Source: Diospyros lotus (lineage: Eukaryota; Streptophyta; Magnoliopsida; Ericales; Ebenaceae). From it: 64,000 nucleotides of DNA. The translations under genes were made by a program, and so were the position numbers. Where the stretch lies: assembly GCF_014633365.1 (NCBI RefSeq), contig NC_068346.1:12669030-12733029 (forward strand), given 5' to 3'. Positions 36,112 through 47,438 of the stretch are shown here, piece by piece. The notes under the pieces are model-generated. The model made no database searches, was not told where the DNA came from, and saw only the letters and a list, made by a program, of their open reading frames with translations. Position 1 is the stretch's first letter. Each line of letters starts with the position of its first letter.

Positions 36112-36281
36112 GGATTACTGCCCTTGCGCGGTCCCCCGCCACTCGTGCCCTCGATTTCGGCATAGAAGATAAATTACAGGCGAGCATTTGGCCCTTACCT
36201 AAGTCAAGTATCGAACTCATGACCTATTGGTATTAACCCCAGCATATCACTTGCCTGCCACTTGACCTATGCCCTGAAGGC
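36112..36281 (-). mobile_element. tRNA-derived SINE with 16-bp TSD
   Basis: On the minus strand the 170-bp body has an A-box-like TAGGTCAAGTGGC and a B-box-like GAGTTCGATAC at the spacing of an internal RNA polymerase III promoter. The direct duplication GGAAGCCCTCCACTTG flanks it at 36096-36111 and 36282-36297, a length typical of LINE-mediated insertion. I cannot assign it to a named SINE family, and a poly-A or poly-T tail is not obvious. Confidence 0.85.
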
Positions 36282-36297
36282 GGAAGCCCTCCACTTG

Positions 36298-37638
36298 ATC
36301 GATGATCAAGTGGGGTTCCCCACTCGATCATCCATGACATTAGCAACCCCAACTCCTAGCAAGATCAACTTTGAGAAAGAATATCATCAAGACAATATAA
36401 GAAGGAAGGAAAAGCTGAATTAGAGTCTCTCCACCTGGCCATGATCAAATAAGGTGTACCCCACTCAATCATGACCAAGTGGGATATACTCAATCTATTC
36501 GTCTCCATCAAGGTTCGCCCATACCATCTCTCAAACTCGACCATGCAATCCGTCACCTCCTAGGAGCTTCTCTTGCAACCAAGAGAACCTCCCGGCACGA
36601 CTCGTAAACCAAGCACGAAAGCCTTTTTTCTAACCTACAAGAATATTTCAAGATTCCATAGATTATGTTAAGAATATGCCATCCTAAAAACGCGATTGAC
36701 TACCACATGTCCCCCCACTCCCTTCTTTATAAATAAGAGAACCACATTTTCTCTCAAGTTCACTTCGACTCTCATACTCTACTTTTTGCGCTCAAGCAGT
36801 TAAAGACTAACTTAAGCATCAAATGGTTTGCATGAAAACATCTACTCGCACCCCTAATCAATTGTTCATCTCAGCAGGTCATCCGATCTTCAAAAAGGCA
36901 TCTGATCATCAGTAGGCCCAATCATTAAGGCACCTAATCATCCACAAGACACTCAAAACCCCTTACACATAGACCTGCAAGTGTCCAAATCATTTGCATC
37001 TAGACCTCTAGATCTCCTGATCATTACAAGTCTTCTGACCATCAACATTCAAACTTGCAGGTCTTAGGATCACTTGTGCTCAATTTTGGGACTCTCAAGA
37101 TCACTCGCATCCAGACTTGAAACTCTCAATATCATTCCTCGATGTCATTTTTTCCCGCATTATAAATTAATTGTTGTATTGAGCCAACAACACCTCTAAA
37201 TTTTGTACATTTGAAGTGCACTTCTAAATGATATCTTGTATTATAATATAAAAATAACATAATACGTGACATCCACAGCATGTTGCATACAGTTACCTAA
37301 CCATCATATACAATGTCGCAGTATATTAAGATTCAAAGTTTGACGAAGGTGGTTTGATGCTTGACAACAGCACAACACATGTTTATAACTTTATACTCAT
37401 GTAATAAAACATCTAAATATACATTTCTATGCATGTCAACTGAGACCAACAGCACATCAATTTCATAAAGATTTTCAACACTACATCAAATGCTAAACTG
37501 AACAATATTAGAACAAACAGAGAACTAAAGGGAATGCTTCTCACGAGATTTTTGCTCTCAACAGTTAAATAATTTTGAGGGTGAATGACGCACTTAATAA
37601 TCCCAGTCTCACATTTATCTTGGCGCTTATCATCTTCT
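36298..37638. other. Repeat-derived DNA and 3' flank of the PPR gene
   Basis: 36400-37130 is rich in GATCA motifs. A TATAAATA box at 36728-36735 is followed by CTCTCAAGTTCAC and AAGACTAACTTAAGCATC, resembling an LTR promoter and leader (Tat-like, inference). From about 37200 the sequence is AT-rich and probably includes the PPR gene's 3' untranslated region. Confidence 0.4.
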
Positions 37639-40011
37639 TCAACATAAGCCTACCCATTTCTTGAAGGTCAAGGCAGCTTCTCTCTTTTTCAATTGAGCTT
37701 CTGTCTGGAACTTTGGAGCCTTGCCCTTATAGAGGGTCTTGTGGTATTTCAGGAAGAGAGTCCGGTACTTATACTTGTCAATAAACATGTTCCCTCTCTC
37801 CATCATCTCCACAACTTCATTTGCTCTAGTAAAGAATCCACCTCTCACAAAGGTGTAAAGTACAGAATCTAACAGTTCCTGATCGAACTTCATTGAAGTT
37901 GAAGAAGCAAGAACTTTCATCTCACCCCAGAGTTCCGTGACTTCTGTATATTTGCCCCCTATAGCAGCAAATCCAGTGACCATAGAATGGAAAGTTTGAG
38001 CATTTGGAACGTGTCCCAAGCTCCTCATTTTCTTAAGAGCCTTCTCAGCATCTTGCATCAATCTCTTCTTGCAGAAAAAATGGATGACATTATTCCAATC
38101 ATGAACTCCATAATCAATTCTTTGTCCGTCCTTAATTTCCTGCAAGAGCTTTGCCATCAAGCCTGCTTCACCCCCCTCTGCACAACCCTTTACCAAGATA
38201 TCATATTTTTTATGAGCAGCTCTTGGTATTCTAGCTTCGTTCATCTCCTTGAACAAATTGAGGGCCCCCTGGGTATCTTTCTGAAGTACCCGGGATTGAA
38301 TCAGTACCTCATAACAGCTTGAATCTAACTGGATCCCGGCCTTACGAGCATCTCGAAGAAGTGACGACACCTCACCTGCTCGATTTGCTTTACAATATGC
38401 TTTTAGGAGGGAGGTATACACAGATGATCCAGTTTTGACACCAGCAAAACGCATTTCATCAAGAATGTCATGGGCATGGTCTAACCATCCAAGTGAAATG
38501 CATGAATTAATGACATGAACCAAAACTGTATCATCACTAGAAACAGGGGACTCCTCTTTCTCAGCCTTAATTAAAAACTCAGCCAGATCCCTTGTTTTGC
38601 CAGCTTCCAATAATGCCTTGGCTAATTTCACAAAAATCCTCTCAGTTGGTTGCAGGATACCATGTTCAGTTGTGATCAATTCCACTTGCCTCTGCAAATT
38701 TGTTAGTAGAATACCGAGTATTTCTTTTGCCATGGCATCAAACTTTAAAAAATGCTTGTCTCTGGAGAAATCTTCAAAAGATATGACATGGCATTGACTT
38801 AATGTACCATCCTTTATTTCACTGGGTCTTTCATGGCTGAAAACTTGTCCAGAGACCTGTTCAGAAGGGTATGCACAGCCACTTCCACCAGCTTCAAAAA
38901 TGAGTGTAGCAGAAGCAAGAGAATTTCGTGCCTCCCTTGCCTTTTGGAGCATTTCCACGACCATATCTGACGCAGAATCTAGTTCCCCAATTTTCAAATG
39001 GCAAGAAAGCAAACAATTATAGAACTGCCGAAACTGAACATCACTTAGATTGTGGGCTTCATCTATGTGCCTCTTAAGCTTCTTGAGCTCTTCTATTCTT
39101 CCATTTCTTTCATAAATGTGGGCCATTATGATCAACAAAGTGGCATCAGCTTTGAGACCAATACGGGGCATCAAGTCAAGAAGCTGCTCTGCTTTCCTAC
39201 TAGTATTGAACAGAAGACAACCAGCTAAAGTGATGTTGAATGTTGTTATGTTAGGCTTCATAGCAATCAAAGGAGCATTGCTCTTTTTACGTGGATCCAC
39301 CCGACCATCTTGAAACAAGTAACCAATCTCAAGAACCAACTCAGCAGCAAGGTAAGCTCCAGGAGCAGTTTGTGACATGTGAGCCAAGATAGCAGACCAA
39401 GCAGTTACAGGGGGAAAATGCTCCATTTCTACCAGCTTCCTCAGAACAGTTGAGGCAGGAACTGCTAATCTGCATTTTGCAAGACCAAAAGCAAGATAAA
39501 TTAGAGTCTCCTTCTCAAACAAGGTCTGTTTTCCATCCTCAAAAGCCTGTTCCACTAGTCCATAAGCTTTCTCCAGCCACTGTATATTTAGGCTTTCAGC
39601 GTAACTTGCCAGTAACCTATTCACAACAGATTTTCTAGGGAACCCTTCAATTTGCATATGCTGTTCATGAAACTTCCATGCATCATTTAGTCGCCGCTCT
39701 TCAATAGCATTTTCTAGTTTCGTGGTTAGTTCACCTATATCCCTTGCCTGAACCAGGATCGATTGGGTTATAGTCGAAAAGGATTGTATATTGAACCAAT
39801 GTGGACATTCCAAAACCCTGTTTTGATTGTTTAACGACGAGCAGTAAACAGAGCAGTATTGGATGGACCTCTGACTCTGATATCTCTGAAATTGGAAAAT
39901 GGAAACCCCAGAAAATTCGGAACTAGTACGAACAAGTATTGAAAGCTGGGGAGAACTATAAGCTGCAGTAATGTGACAACCCAGCCTTCTAAGCATCAGC
40001 ATTTTCTCCAT
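37639..40011 (-). CDS. P-class pentatricopeptide repeat protein, probably mitochondrial
   Basis: An intronless 790-codon gene. P-class PPR proteins bind single-stranded organellar RNA and act in its stabilisation, splicing or translation. The N-terminus (MEKMLMLRRLGCHITAAYSS) is Arg-rich and lacks acidic residues after position 2, as in a mitochondrial presequence. PPR-type helix pairs are visible around residues 200-320 (TFNITLAGCLLFNTSRKAEQ) and 490-680 (VYTSLLKAYCKANRAGEVSS; NNVIHFFCKKRLMQDAEKAL; TFHSMVTGFAAIGG). There is no C-terminal E, DYW or SMR domain; the protein ends in a basic tail with KKWVGLC. Length and layout recall Arabidopsis At1g03100-type proteins, from memory only. The frame is uninterrupted. 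A truncated copy of the SETD9-like gene lies directly upstream and may supply its promoter. Confidence 0.9.
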   Translation of the reverse strand: MEKMLMLRRLGCHITAAYSSPQLSILVRTSSEFSGVSIFQFQRYQSQRSIQYCSVYCSSLNNQNRVLECPHWFNIQSFSTITQSILVQARDIGELTTKLENAIEERRLNDAWKFHEQHMQIEGFPRKSVVNRLLASYAESLNIQWLEKAYGLVEQAFEDGKQTLFEKETLIYLAFGLAKCRLAVPASTVLRKLVEMEHFPPVTAWSAILAHMSQTAPGAYLAAELVLEIGYLFQDGRVDPRKKSNAPLIAMKPNITTFNITLAGCLLFNTSRKAEQLLDLMPRIGLKADATLLIIMAHIYERNGRIEELKKLKRHIDEAHNLSDVQFRQFYNCLLSCHLKIGELDSASDMVVEMLQKAREARNSLASATLIFEAGGSGCAYPSEQVSGQVFSHERPSEIKDGTLSQCHVISFEDFSRDKHFLKFDAMAKEILGILLTNLQRQVELITTEHGILQPTERIFVKLAKALLEAGKTRDLAEFLIKAEKEESPVSSDDTVLVHVINSCISLGWLDHAHDILDEMRFAGVKTGSSVYTSLLKAYCKANRAGEVSSLLRDARKAGIQLDSSCYEVLIQSRVLQKDTQGALNLFKEMNEARIPRAAHKKYDILVKGCAEGGEAGLMAKLLQEIKDGQRIDYGVHDWNNVIHFFCKKRLMQDAEKALKKMRSLGHVPNAQTFHSMVTGFAAIGGKYTEVTELWGEMKVLASSTSMKFDQELLDSVLYTFVRGGFFTRANEVVEMMERGNMFIDKYKYRTLFLKYHKTLYKGKAPKFQTEAQLKKREAALTFKKWVGLC

Positions 40012-40056
40012 AGAGTTTCAAAATCACAGCTTCAGCACGCAAGAACAGAAAATAAC

Positions 40057-40717
40057 AGTAATATTTTCTGAAATTGATTCAGAAGTTTCATTTGTGCTCT
40101 TTGGACCAAGAAGAAAATGTTCATCCATCCATGTGCCGAAGGTCCTAATTTGAGAATGGATATTTTCTTGAACCTGTTCTGTTGATCAACGCGGGAGCCC
40201 TTACATATCAATGATCTCCTTTACATCTGTTTCATCAGTCTCCCTTCCTACTCGATTATAGCTGGATATTCATGGTTCCAGATGAAATTAAACAGGGATG
40301 ACAACAAAAAGAAGCAACCATATGTCAGCATGGACTGCATTCATGTGAATGCACCTGGGATTAGAGCACCATACATTACAAGCAGACTATTAATCATGAT
40401 TCCACCTCTGGTTTAAATGACGGATAAATTAGCTGAAAAGGCCCCGTGAATATTACAATTTCAAAATCCTGTAAGCAGATTAACTAACATTCGGGCTTGT
40501 GATACGCAGTCTTCCGATCAAACTTCTTCTGAGTGTAATTAGGCGTTCCAGTCAAAAGCGAAAGAGAAGTAAATTGCAAGCAAATTCAATAAGCTGCAAC
40601 CATTGTAAAGAAAGACTCACGGACGGCAATAATCACATCAAATTTACAAGAAGTTAGTAAAGATTTCGCTTTTCGGGAATAGAGTACCTCTTGAAATTTC
40701 TGGAAAAGAAAGGCCAT
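40057..40717 (-). pseudogene. Truncated duplicate of the SETD9-like gene
   Basis: 40057-40260 matches part of exon 3 (17740-17930), with small indels that break the frame. 40261-40415 matches the adjoining intron 2 sequence. The similarity then jumps to 31197 and runs through the end of intron 1 to exon 1, where [10 protein letters not shown] and its GTACTC donor are retained (ATG near 40717). Exon 2, exon 4 and both retrotransposons are absent. The copy cannot encode a SET domain. It lies between the PPR start codon and the upstream GC-rich region, so its old promoter could now drive the PPR gene. Confidence 0.85.
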
Positions 40718-42223
40718 GAGATGTTCGACTTGAGTCCTCTGTTTATTTTTGGTTTTAGTCTCTACATATATCTCTTTATTTTGGAGTGAAGTTGGGGGGC
40801 TTGTGACAGAGCAAGGCAGTGGTCGGCGACTCGGCGGTGAGAGACGTGAAGGGAAGAGAGATAGAGAGTGGGCTGGTGAGGGAGATTGTGACGGGGCCAC
40901 GGCGACGGTGATGGTGACAGTGACGGGGTCAGGGATGGTGACAGATCCCGGTCTCACCGAGAGAGAGCGAAAGGCAGAGAGTAGAAGGCGGTGGTGATAG
41001 GATTCAGAGAGAGAGATGGAGCGGTGCTATGGCGGTGGTTTTTGGCCAAAATGGATGGGGGTAGAGGGAGAAGAAGAAAGATTGTTGATGACGGTGGTGG
41101 TCGGCGCCGATTGCGGTGGCGATAGAGCAGCGTGGAAAGAGGTAGTAAGCGAAATCTGAGTGCCGAGGGGTTCAAGAGAACGATTGTGAGAACGGAGGGG
41201 GACAGTCGCCGGCAGAGAGAGGTGGGGGGGAGGATTGGTTTCACGGAAAGGGAGCGATGACGGTGGCCGACGACGATAGCTACACAGTGCGGCAGACAGA
41301 AGATAGCGGCGGTTAGTAACACTGGCAAGGGCTTGGCGTGGAAGACTAAAGCATTTCTCAAAACCCTAATGGGCCAGCCCTTCTCCAAAATTCCAGCCCA
41401 TGACCCATTTCTTTCTTCTTCTTTTTTGTTTATTTGGCAATTAACAATGTCTAAATTTCCATAAAATAAAAATCCCCATTTTCATTTATTTCTGTTTTGT
41501 AATCCATTTCAGTCTCTCATTTTATTATCTTCGGCCCGGTAAATAATACCCATAGTCAGAATTTACATAAAAAAATAATAAAATTTTATTTTATTTATCC
41601 ATTTTTCCCTTTTTATTTAATTTTAAAATATTAAATTATCCCAAATTTTTGAATTCAATTCTTAAGCTCTTATGCTCAATTCAATTCTTAACTCATGTAG
41701 GATCGCAAATGAATCGAGCCACTCGTGAATAACTCGGTGCTTGACTCATTCAAAACTTGTTTGGGTTTGTTCGTTAAGGTAAGCGAGTCGAGATTATGCT
41801 TGACTTTAAAACTCAATTTGTAAATGAGTCGAGTTGAATTCAATAAAACTCGGCTTGTGAGTTAACTCGATTATAGGTTCGCGAGCAAATTTGATTAGAG
41901 GTTCGCAAATAGGCTCAATTATAGATTTGTGAGTTGGATCATTTAGAGGCTTGCGAGGAAACTCGATTATTGGCTTGCAAGTAGCTCGTGAATAAGCTTG
42001 TTTGTAAATGTTGTTTTAAATCTAAATTTGATTAGAAAAATGTACGCATTAACAATAAAACAAAAACACAATTGTATGATGAAAAGAGATTTTAAAAAAG
42101 AACATAGAACCAATTAAAGTGAGGTATGTCGAAACAAATCTTTTTAAGACAGATTTCACTTCCTCAATGGTACTAAAGGATCAATAGACGTCTGTCTCCC
42201 AAGATACATGTTGAGCAAACTTA
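40718..42223. other. Upstream region of the pseudogene and PPR gene
   Basis: 40790-41390 is GC-rich with GACGGTGG/GAGAG runs; its open frames are compositionally biased and not recognisable proteins. 41400-41640 is AT-rich. 41690-42000 contains repeated CGAGT/ACTCG motifs (for example GAGTCGAG), as in some non-autonomous plant transposons. No boundaries could be fixed. Confidence 0.45.
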
Positions 42224-42231
42224 CTCATATT

Positions 42232-45200
42232 CAGGGACGGATCCAGGAATTTCGGTTGGAATGGCTGAAATTTTAAAAAGTTAATGTAATAAAATTCTTA
42301 TATAACCAAAAAGTCAATATAACAAATTTTCATTAAACTTTAGCTCGACGAGGTTTTGAAACAAAAAATTCATTTATAATAGAATCTACATATCTATTGT
42401 AAGAGCAAGTTCTTTTTCAATGTAGAGTGTCATACAATCAGCAAGGAAGTCGTCTTCTATTTTGTTACGAAATGTTGTCTTCAAAAGTTTCATTGTTGAA
42501 AATGCCCGCTCAGTAGTTGTAGTAGAAACAGGTAATGTCAATATAAGATGAATCAATCTAGTTATCATAATATATGTATCTGACCTTCCACTGTTGGTCA
42601 ACTCCTGGCACAATTCAACAAGTGTGAGATACTTGAAACCTTTGGTCAGCAATCACATCATGAACATAATACTTCAACTCATACTCTAAAGCACAAATAT
42701 CTTGACTGTTAAAATCTTCAGGATAGAACTTCTTTGCAAGCGTACAAATATCATCACTATTGAATGATTCAAATGAATTTCTGGGATCCAAAGCCACACT
42801 GAGATAAAGGAGTTCTACTGATTTATCATTAAATCGTGTACTTAACTCCATCAATACAAAATATATTGCTTCATTGAAAATATCAAAATGATAATGGCAC
42901 TCAACTGTAGTTACATCACTGCAACGACCAATCATATATGAAGAATCTAGATCCGGTATGTGAATGTTGTGTCTTGAACAAAAATCTTTTACTTCTTGAA
43001 GAAACATTTCCCAACATTCTTCTCTCAATTCTTGAAGGATAAGTTTCGCAGTAGAAACAAATCTCATAGCAACCAAAATGTCTAGTGATTTTTTTTGAAG
43101 GGCTTGACAAAGAACATCAGTTATTCTCATAATTTTGTGCATTAAAAGCAAATTAAACACAAATTCAAAATATGCAAAGTGTCTATAAGCGCCACGAACT
43201 TCATCTCGAGAACTTGCTTTTGAACAATGAACTTTAAGATATTTAAGCACCTTACAAGTTGCAGAGTACATACCTATCATGCTTTTTACAGAATCATAAT
43301 GAGAACTCCAACGTGCTACTCCAGCACATTGCAAATTACCTATTTAATTGGCTCTACTTCTAGACTCACGCTCTCCAATACTCAACATATGCTCAACTTC
43401 TTTTCTTTGAGCATTTTGCAACTCAATAATGCGTTGAGAAAAAAAATTAATAATATTGATAACATTATCCAAATAAGAAAAGAATTCCCAAATAACACTG
43501 ACATCCTTAGTTGCAGAAATCAATGCCAGTTGTAACCTGTGTGCAAAGCAATGAACATAATATGCATATGGATAATCTCTAAGAAATAAAGCTTGAAGTC
43601 CATTCCAAGTACCACGCATATTATTAGCACCATCATATCCTTGACCTCTCATTTTGCTAAGTTGAAGGTCGTGTTGAGCAAAAATATCAGATATCTCATT
43701 TTTTAGGTTTAATGACGTAGTGTTACTAATGCTTTTGATTGCAAAAAAACGTTTTGTCAAAATACCACAACTATTCACAAACCTCAAAATAATGGTCAAT
43801 TGCTCTCGGTTAGATTCATATTTTGCTTCATTCACAAGAATACAAAAGCGTTCATCTCCAACATCCTCACGAATCATCTGTCTTACTCTGTTAGCCATAA
43901 TATGCAAAATATCCTTCTGAATATTTGGAGCAATGTACTGAGCATTTTTCGGAGCATTATCTAATACAACTTTATCAACTTCCATACTCAATTGTGCAAA
44001 AACCTTAAGCATTTGAATAAAATTCCCACAGTTCAATGAAGATGAAGATTCATCGTGACTTCTAAAGGCACAACCTTGAAGTGCTAGCAATCGGACAGCT
44101 ATAACTGAAGCCCTTAGACCCAAGCAATTTTTTTGAGATTCCTCTTTTGTTTGTGAATGAATTACCCTTTCAATATGTTGAGACGGATTCATTAAATCTC
44201 CATCCATTCTCACACAATTCAAGTGGGGTCACGAAGGTGCAGAACCAACATGAGTAAGAAAAGCACATTTATTTCCTTAATTAACCCTCTTCCAATTATC
44301 AAATCCCACAATAGCCAACGTCGAAATATTTGATGAATAACCATTATTCAGAAATAGAAAACAGTAGAAACAATATGCCTTGTCTTCTGAAGGTGAATAT
44401 TCTAACCACCTAAATTGATTGAACCAATTTTTTTGAAAACTCCGACGTTGATTTCCAAAAGTGGTCTTCTTGTAATTCAAAAGTGATGGTTGATATGGCC
44501 CAGCTAGTAGATATGCCTGGTCTAATCTCATCATGTGCATTAATAGGATATTCACAAATTTGTTTTCTTTTCCCCGAATTCCATTCAATACAAGAAGACC
44601 ATTGACATTCGGGATTTGAAGATGGAGAAGCTTCAATTTTAGGAGATAAACTTGAAGGAATTGGTGTAAATTCACTAAATTGATTTTGCACATTATGAGT
44701 TGAAGTACTTTCACTAGTATGATGATCTCTCTTTCTGAAAAAAGATAACAATGTTTTTCCTTTCTTCGCAGAAGGTTGTTGTTCCATTCTAAATTCTAAG
44801 ATACACAAACAAAAAATAACACAATTCAATAATCGAACAATTAAAATATTTAACTCAAGATTTGAGGCAAATGTAAGGCCAATATAACAATTGTATTCCT
44901 AACTGAATGCAACAATCAAATAGCCAACTCCAAGCAGACACAAAATTAGCAAAAAAATACTTATAACTTGCTCAAAAAAGACAGCAGCTTCAACGAATCA
45001 AGCATAAACAAGTAAAAAAAATATGGCAAAAAATAAAAAAAATTACCTAGCTGTCAATCGAATGAAGCAGAGGCAGCGAGGAATGAGTAAGGGTGAGGCC
45101 AAGAGGCAAAGCAGAGGGCAAGCAAAAGGGCAAGAGGCGAGAGCCGAGACCCGAGAAACAGTGTCGCAACAGCTAGGACCGACGAGAGCGAGAGCTGAGA

Positions 45201-45635
45201 GGGGTCAAGCAAGAGCAAGAGAAAAGAGCGAGGGCGAGCGAAAGCAAGAGAGGCAGAGAGCGAGGGTAAGCGAGAGCAAGAGGGGCCGGGGGCGAGCATG
45301 AGCAAGAGAGATGCAGAGAGCGAGGGGCCGAGGGCGAGAGCGAGCAAGAGAGAGGTAGAGAGCGAGGGCCAGCGCGAGCGGACGTCGGACGAGAAAGAGA
45401 TAGAAAGCACGGCAGAGAGCGAGTGGCAGCGAAGGTGAGAAAGAGCGAGAGTGAGGTCGAGAGAGGAAGAAGAACTGGGGAAGAGAAGGGTTTCAGCGGG
45501 CAAGTGGGCTGGGTTGGGGCGAATTTGGGGTGGGCTATTACTAAATAATTAAAATTTTAAACCTATCAAATTAATTTTTCTTGTGGGCTATCCCGGGCTT
45601 CAGCCCAGGGCAGCTCACATTTAAATCCGCGTCTG
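42232..45635 (-). mobile_element. hAT transposon with degraded transposase
   Basis: 3404 bp flanked by the 8-bp duplication CTCATATT (42224-42231 and 45636-45643). The ends are CAGGGACGGATCCAGG on the left and CAGACGCGGATTTAAA read inward from the right, an imperfect terminal inverted repeat of hAT type. The transposase lies on the minus strand and is broken. 45050-45500 is a purine-rich GAGCGAG tract near the transposase 5' end. Confidence 0.93.
42386..44787 (-). pseudogene. hAT transposase pseudogene (TTF/DUF4371/hATC type)
   Basis: The start is MEQQPSAKKGKTLLSFF (44787). The first frame shifts after YPINAHDEIR into 44277-44714, which has the TTF-type zinc-finger region (WLEYSPSEDKAYCFYC) and then stops. 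43344-44222 holds the DUF4371-like RNase H core (MRGQGYDGANNMRGT, YVHCFAHRLQLALI). An in-frame TAA at 43344-43346 separates it from 42615-43334 (RWSSHYDSVKSM). A further frameshift leads to the C-terminal dimerisation domain in 42386-42652 (LPVSTTTTERAFSTMKL). With at least two frameshifts and two stops it is inactive. The family resembles plant proteins annotated as zinc finger MYM-type 1-like. Confidence 0.93.
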
Positions 45636-45643
45636 CTCATATT

Positions 45644-47433
45644 AATTAAGTTTTGATGATTCACAAAAAGAAAATTTTTAATATACAAATTATAGTATTT
45701 TTTATGATTAAAAAAAAAGAATATTTTTCTTAAATATATTAATTGTGGTACTGAATTATTTTTTATTAATTTATAAAATATTTTTTTTCATAGCATATGT
45801 ATTACCAAAAATATTATTTCTTGTTAAAAATATTTTTAAATATTTTTTAGATTAATTTATAAAATATTTTCAAAACATACGCATTATTAAAAATATTATT
45901 TTCTATTAAAAATATTATTATTATTAATTTATTAAATATTTTTATAGCATATGCATTATTAAAAATATTATTTTTTATTAAAATTATTTTTTAAATTAAT
46001 TTATAAAATATTTTTCTACCTTATGTATCACAAAAAGAATATAACAAACTAGGTATGCCCCCATGGTTTGATTCCACAACCTCAAGCTAACCAAAGCTTT
46101 CCTTTGCCAACTAGTCTACAAGCGTTTACAAGCCTTTTTATTATTTAAGTACACATATTAAATTTAAGTTATACTAAACTTTTTCCACTATAACGGTAAG
46201 ATTTTTTATTATTGAAAAAGTGGCTAAAATGCCTATAAATACCCCCAAACTCATTTTTTGAGCATCCAAGTACTTCCATTGTATATCCAAAGCACCCAAA
46301 AGCTCTCAAACGCTCTCAAGCAAAACATTCAAGCAATCCAAAACTCTCAAAACATTATTACACATTCACCGAAGAGCCACAAAACAAGAGGAGAAAAGTT
46401 TTTCAAGTCTTCTACGACAAATCTGAATTTTTCCATTTGAGGTTATAAATTTATTTATTTATTTAAATATTATTGCATTGTATAATTTGTTTTTAATTGC
46501 TTATTTGTGTGTAAGTGTGGACAAATTATTTGTAAACATTTAAATTATTATTGAGCATTGTATAGATTTCCTAGATCTATTAAAATATATGTGAATTTAG
46601 TTTTCAAGGTAAGTTAGGGAGAAAACCTTGGTGTAGTGGTTGCCTAGAACCCATTGTAATCTAAGTGTGTATCTAATTTTCAAGGTGAGCTAGTGTGGAA
46701 ACCTTGGTGATTTTGATTTAGTAGAACCCCAATGGTGGTTAGATCTTGGGAGAGTGGATTAGGTGTGTGTGGAAACACCGAACCACTATAAATTGTGTTG
46801 TGCTTCATATTATTTTTTTTTTATATCTTGTGGCTTATATTTATTATTAATTTTAAACATAATTTATTATATTTATCAATAAAATCTTTAATCAATAATA
46901 TTTATTAAAATTGAGAAAAATTTTAATCACTCAATTCACCCCCTCTCTTGAGTGGCCATACCCTAAGAGACCAACAATACAACACTTCTTCCATGAATTA
47001 GTATAGCACAATACTAATCTTGTCGGAAAAAATCAAACTTGATTGTACTCTTCTTGATCAAAAGAAAGAGATTAAAAGCTCTTGCATGTGAAAGAAATAG
47101 AGGATTAATGTAGTAAGTATATTAGAGAATGAATGTATGGCGTCAATAAACTTGAATTGATTTTGGATTATTGAAATGGAATTAGGGAGTCAGATTTATA
47201 GTTTTCAAGTGTCCAATTGTGAATGGTCATGTTGTTTGATCTGGATTAATTTAGATCTTTAAATTGCATTCTTTTAGATTTGGGCACAACCGAGATGTCT
47301 AGATTGCACCCTCTCATAAAAGTCCACATCCTTTACCATGTACCTTTCACATCCGAACAGACGTGTTCACCCACATGTACCCCGTATGAACAATTGCGTC
47401 CACTCAACACCCCACTGCACAGAGGCATGCCAT
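45644..47433. repeat. AT-rich repeats and a Copia-LTR-like remnant
   Basis: About four imperfect copies of a 69-87-bp AT-rich unit (TAATTTATAAAATATTTT, then CATATGCATTATTAAAAATA) span 45766-46020. A TATAAATA box at 46234-46241 is followed by 700 bp ending in CAATTCACCCCCTCTCTTG (about 46940), a sequence common at the end of some Copia LTRs. Boundaries and duplications were not found. The small open frame at 46258-46440 is not convincing. Confidence 0.5.
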
Positions 47434-47438
47434 GCACG

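Noticed and set aside
40586..40957. 123-codon frame containing [10 protein letters not shown]
   Set aside because: It reads through the conserved splice donor of the duplicated exon 1, so it is a pseudogene relic rather than a new gene.
45023..45503. Arg/Ala/Gly-rich and Ser/Leu-rich open frames
   Set aside because: Both strands of a GAGCGAG purine-rich tract inside the hAT element; no domain.
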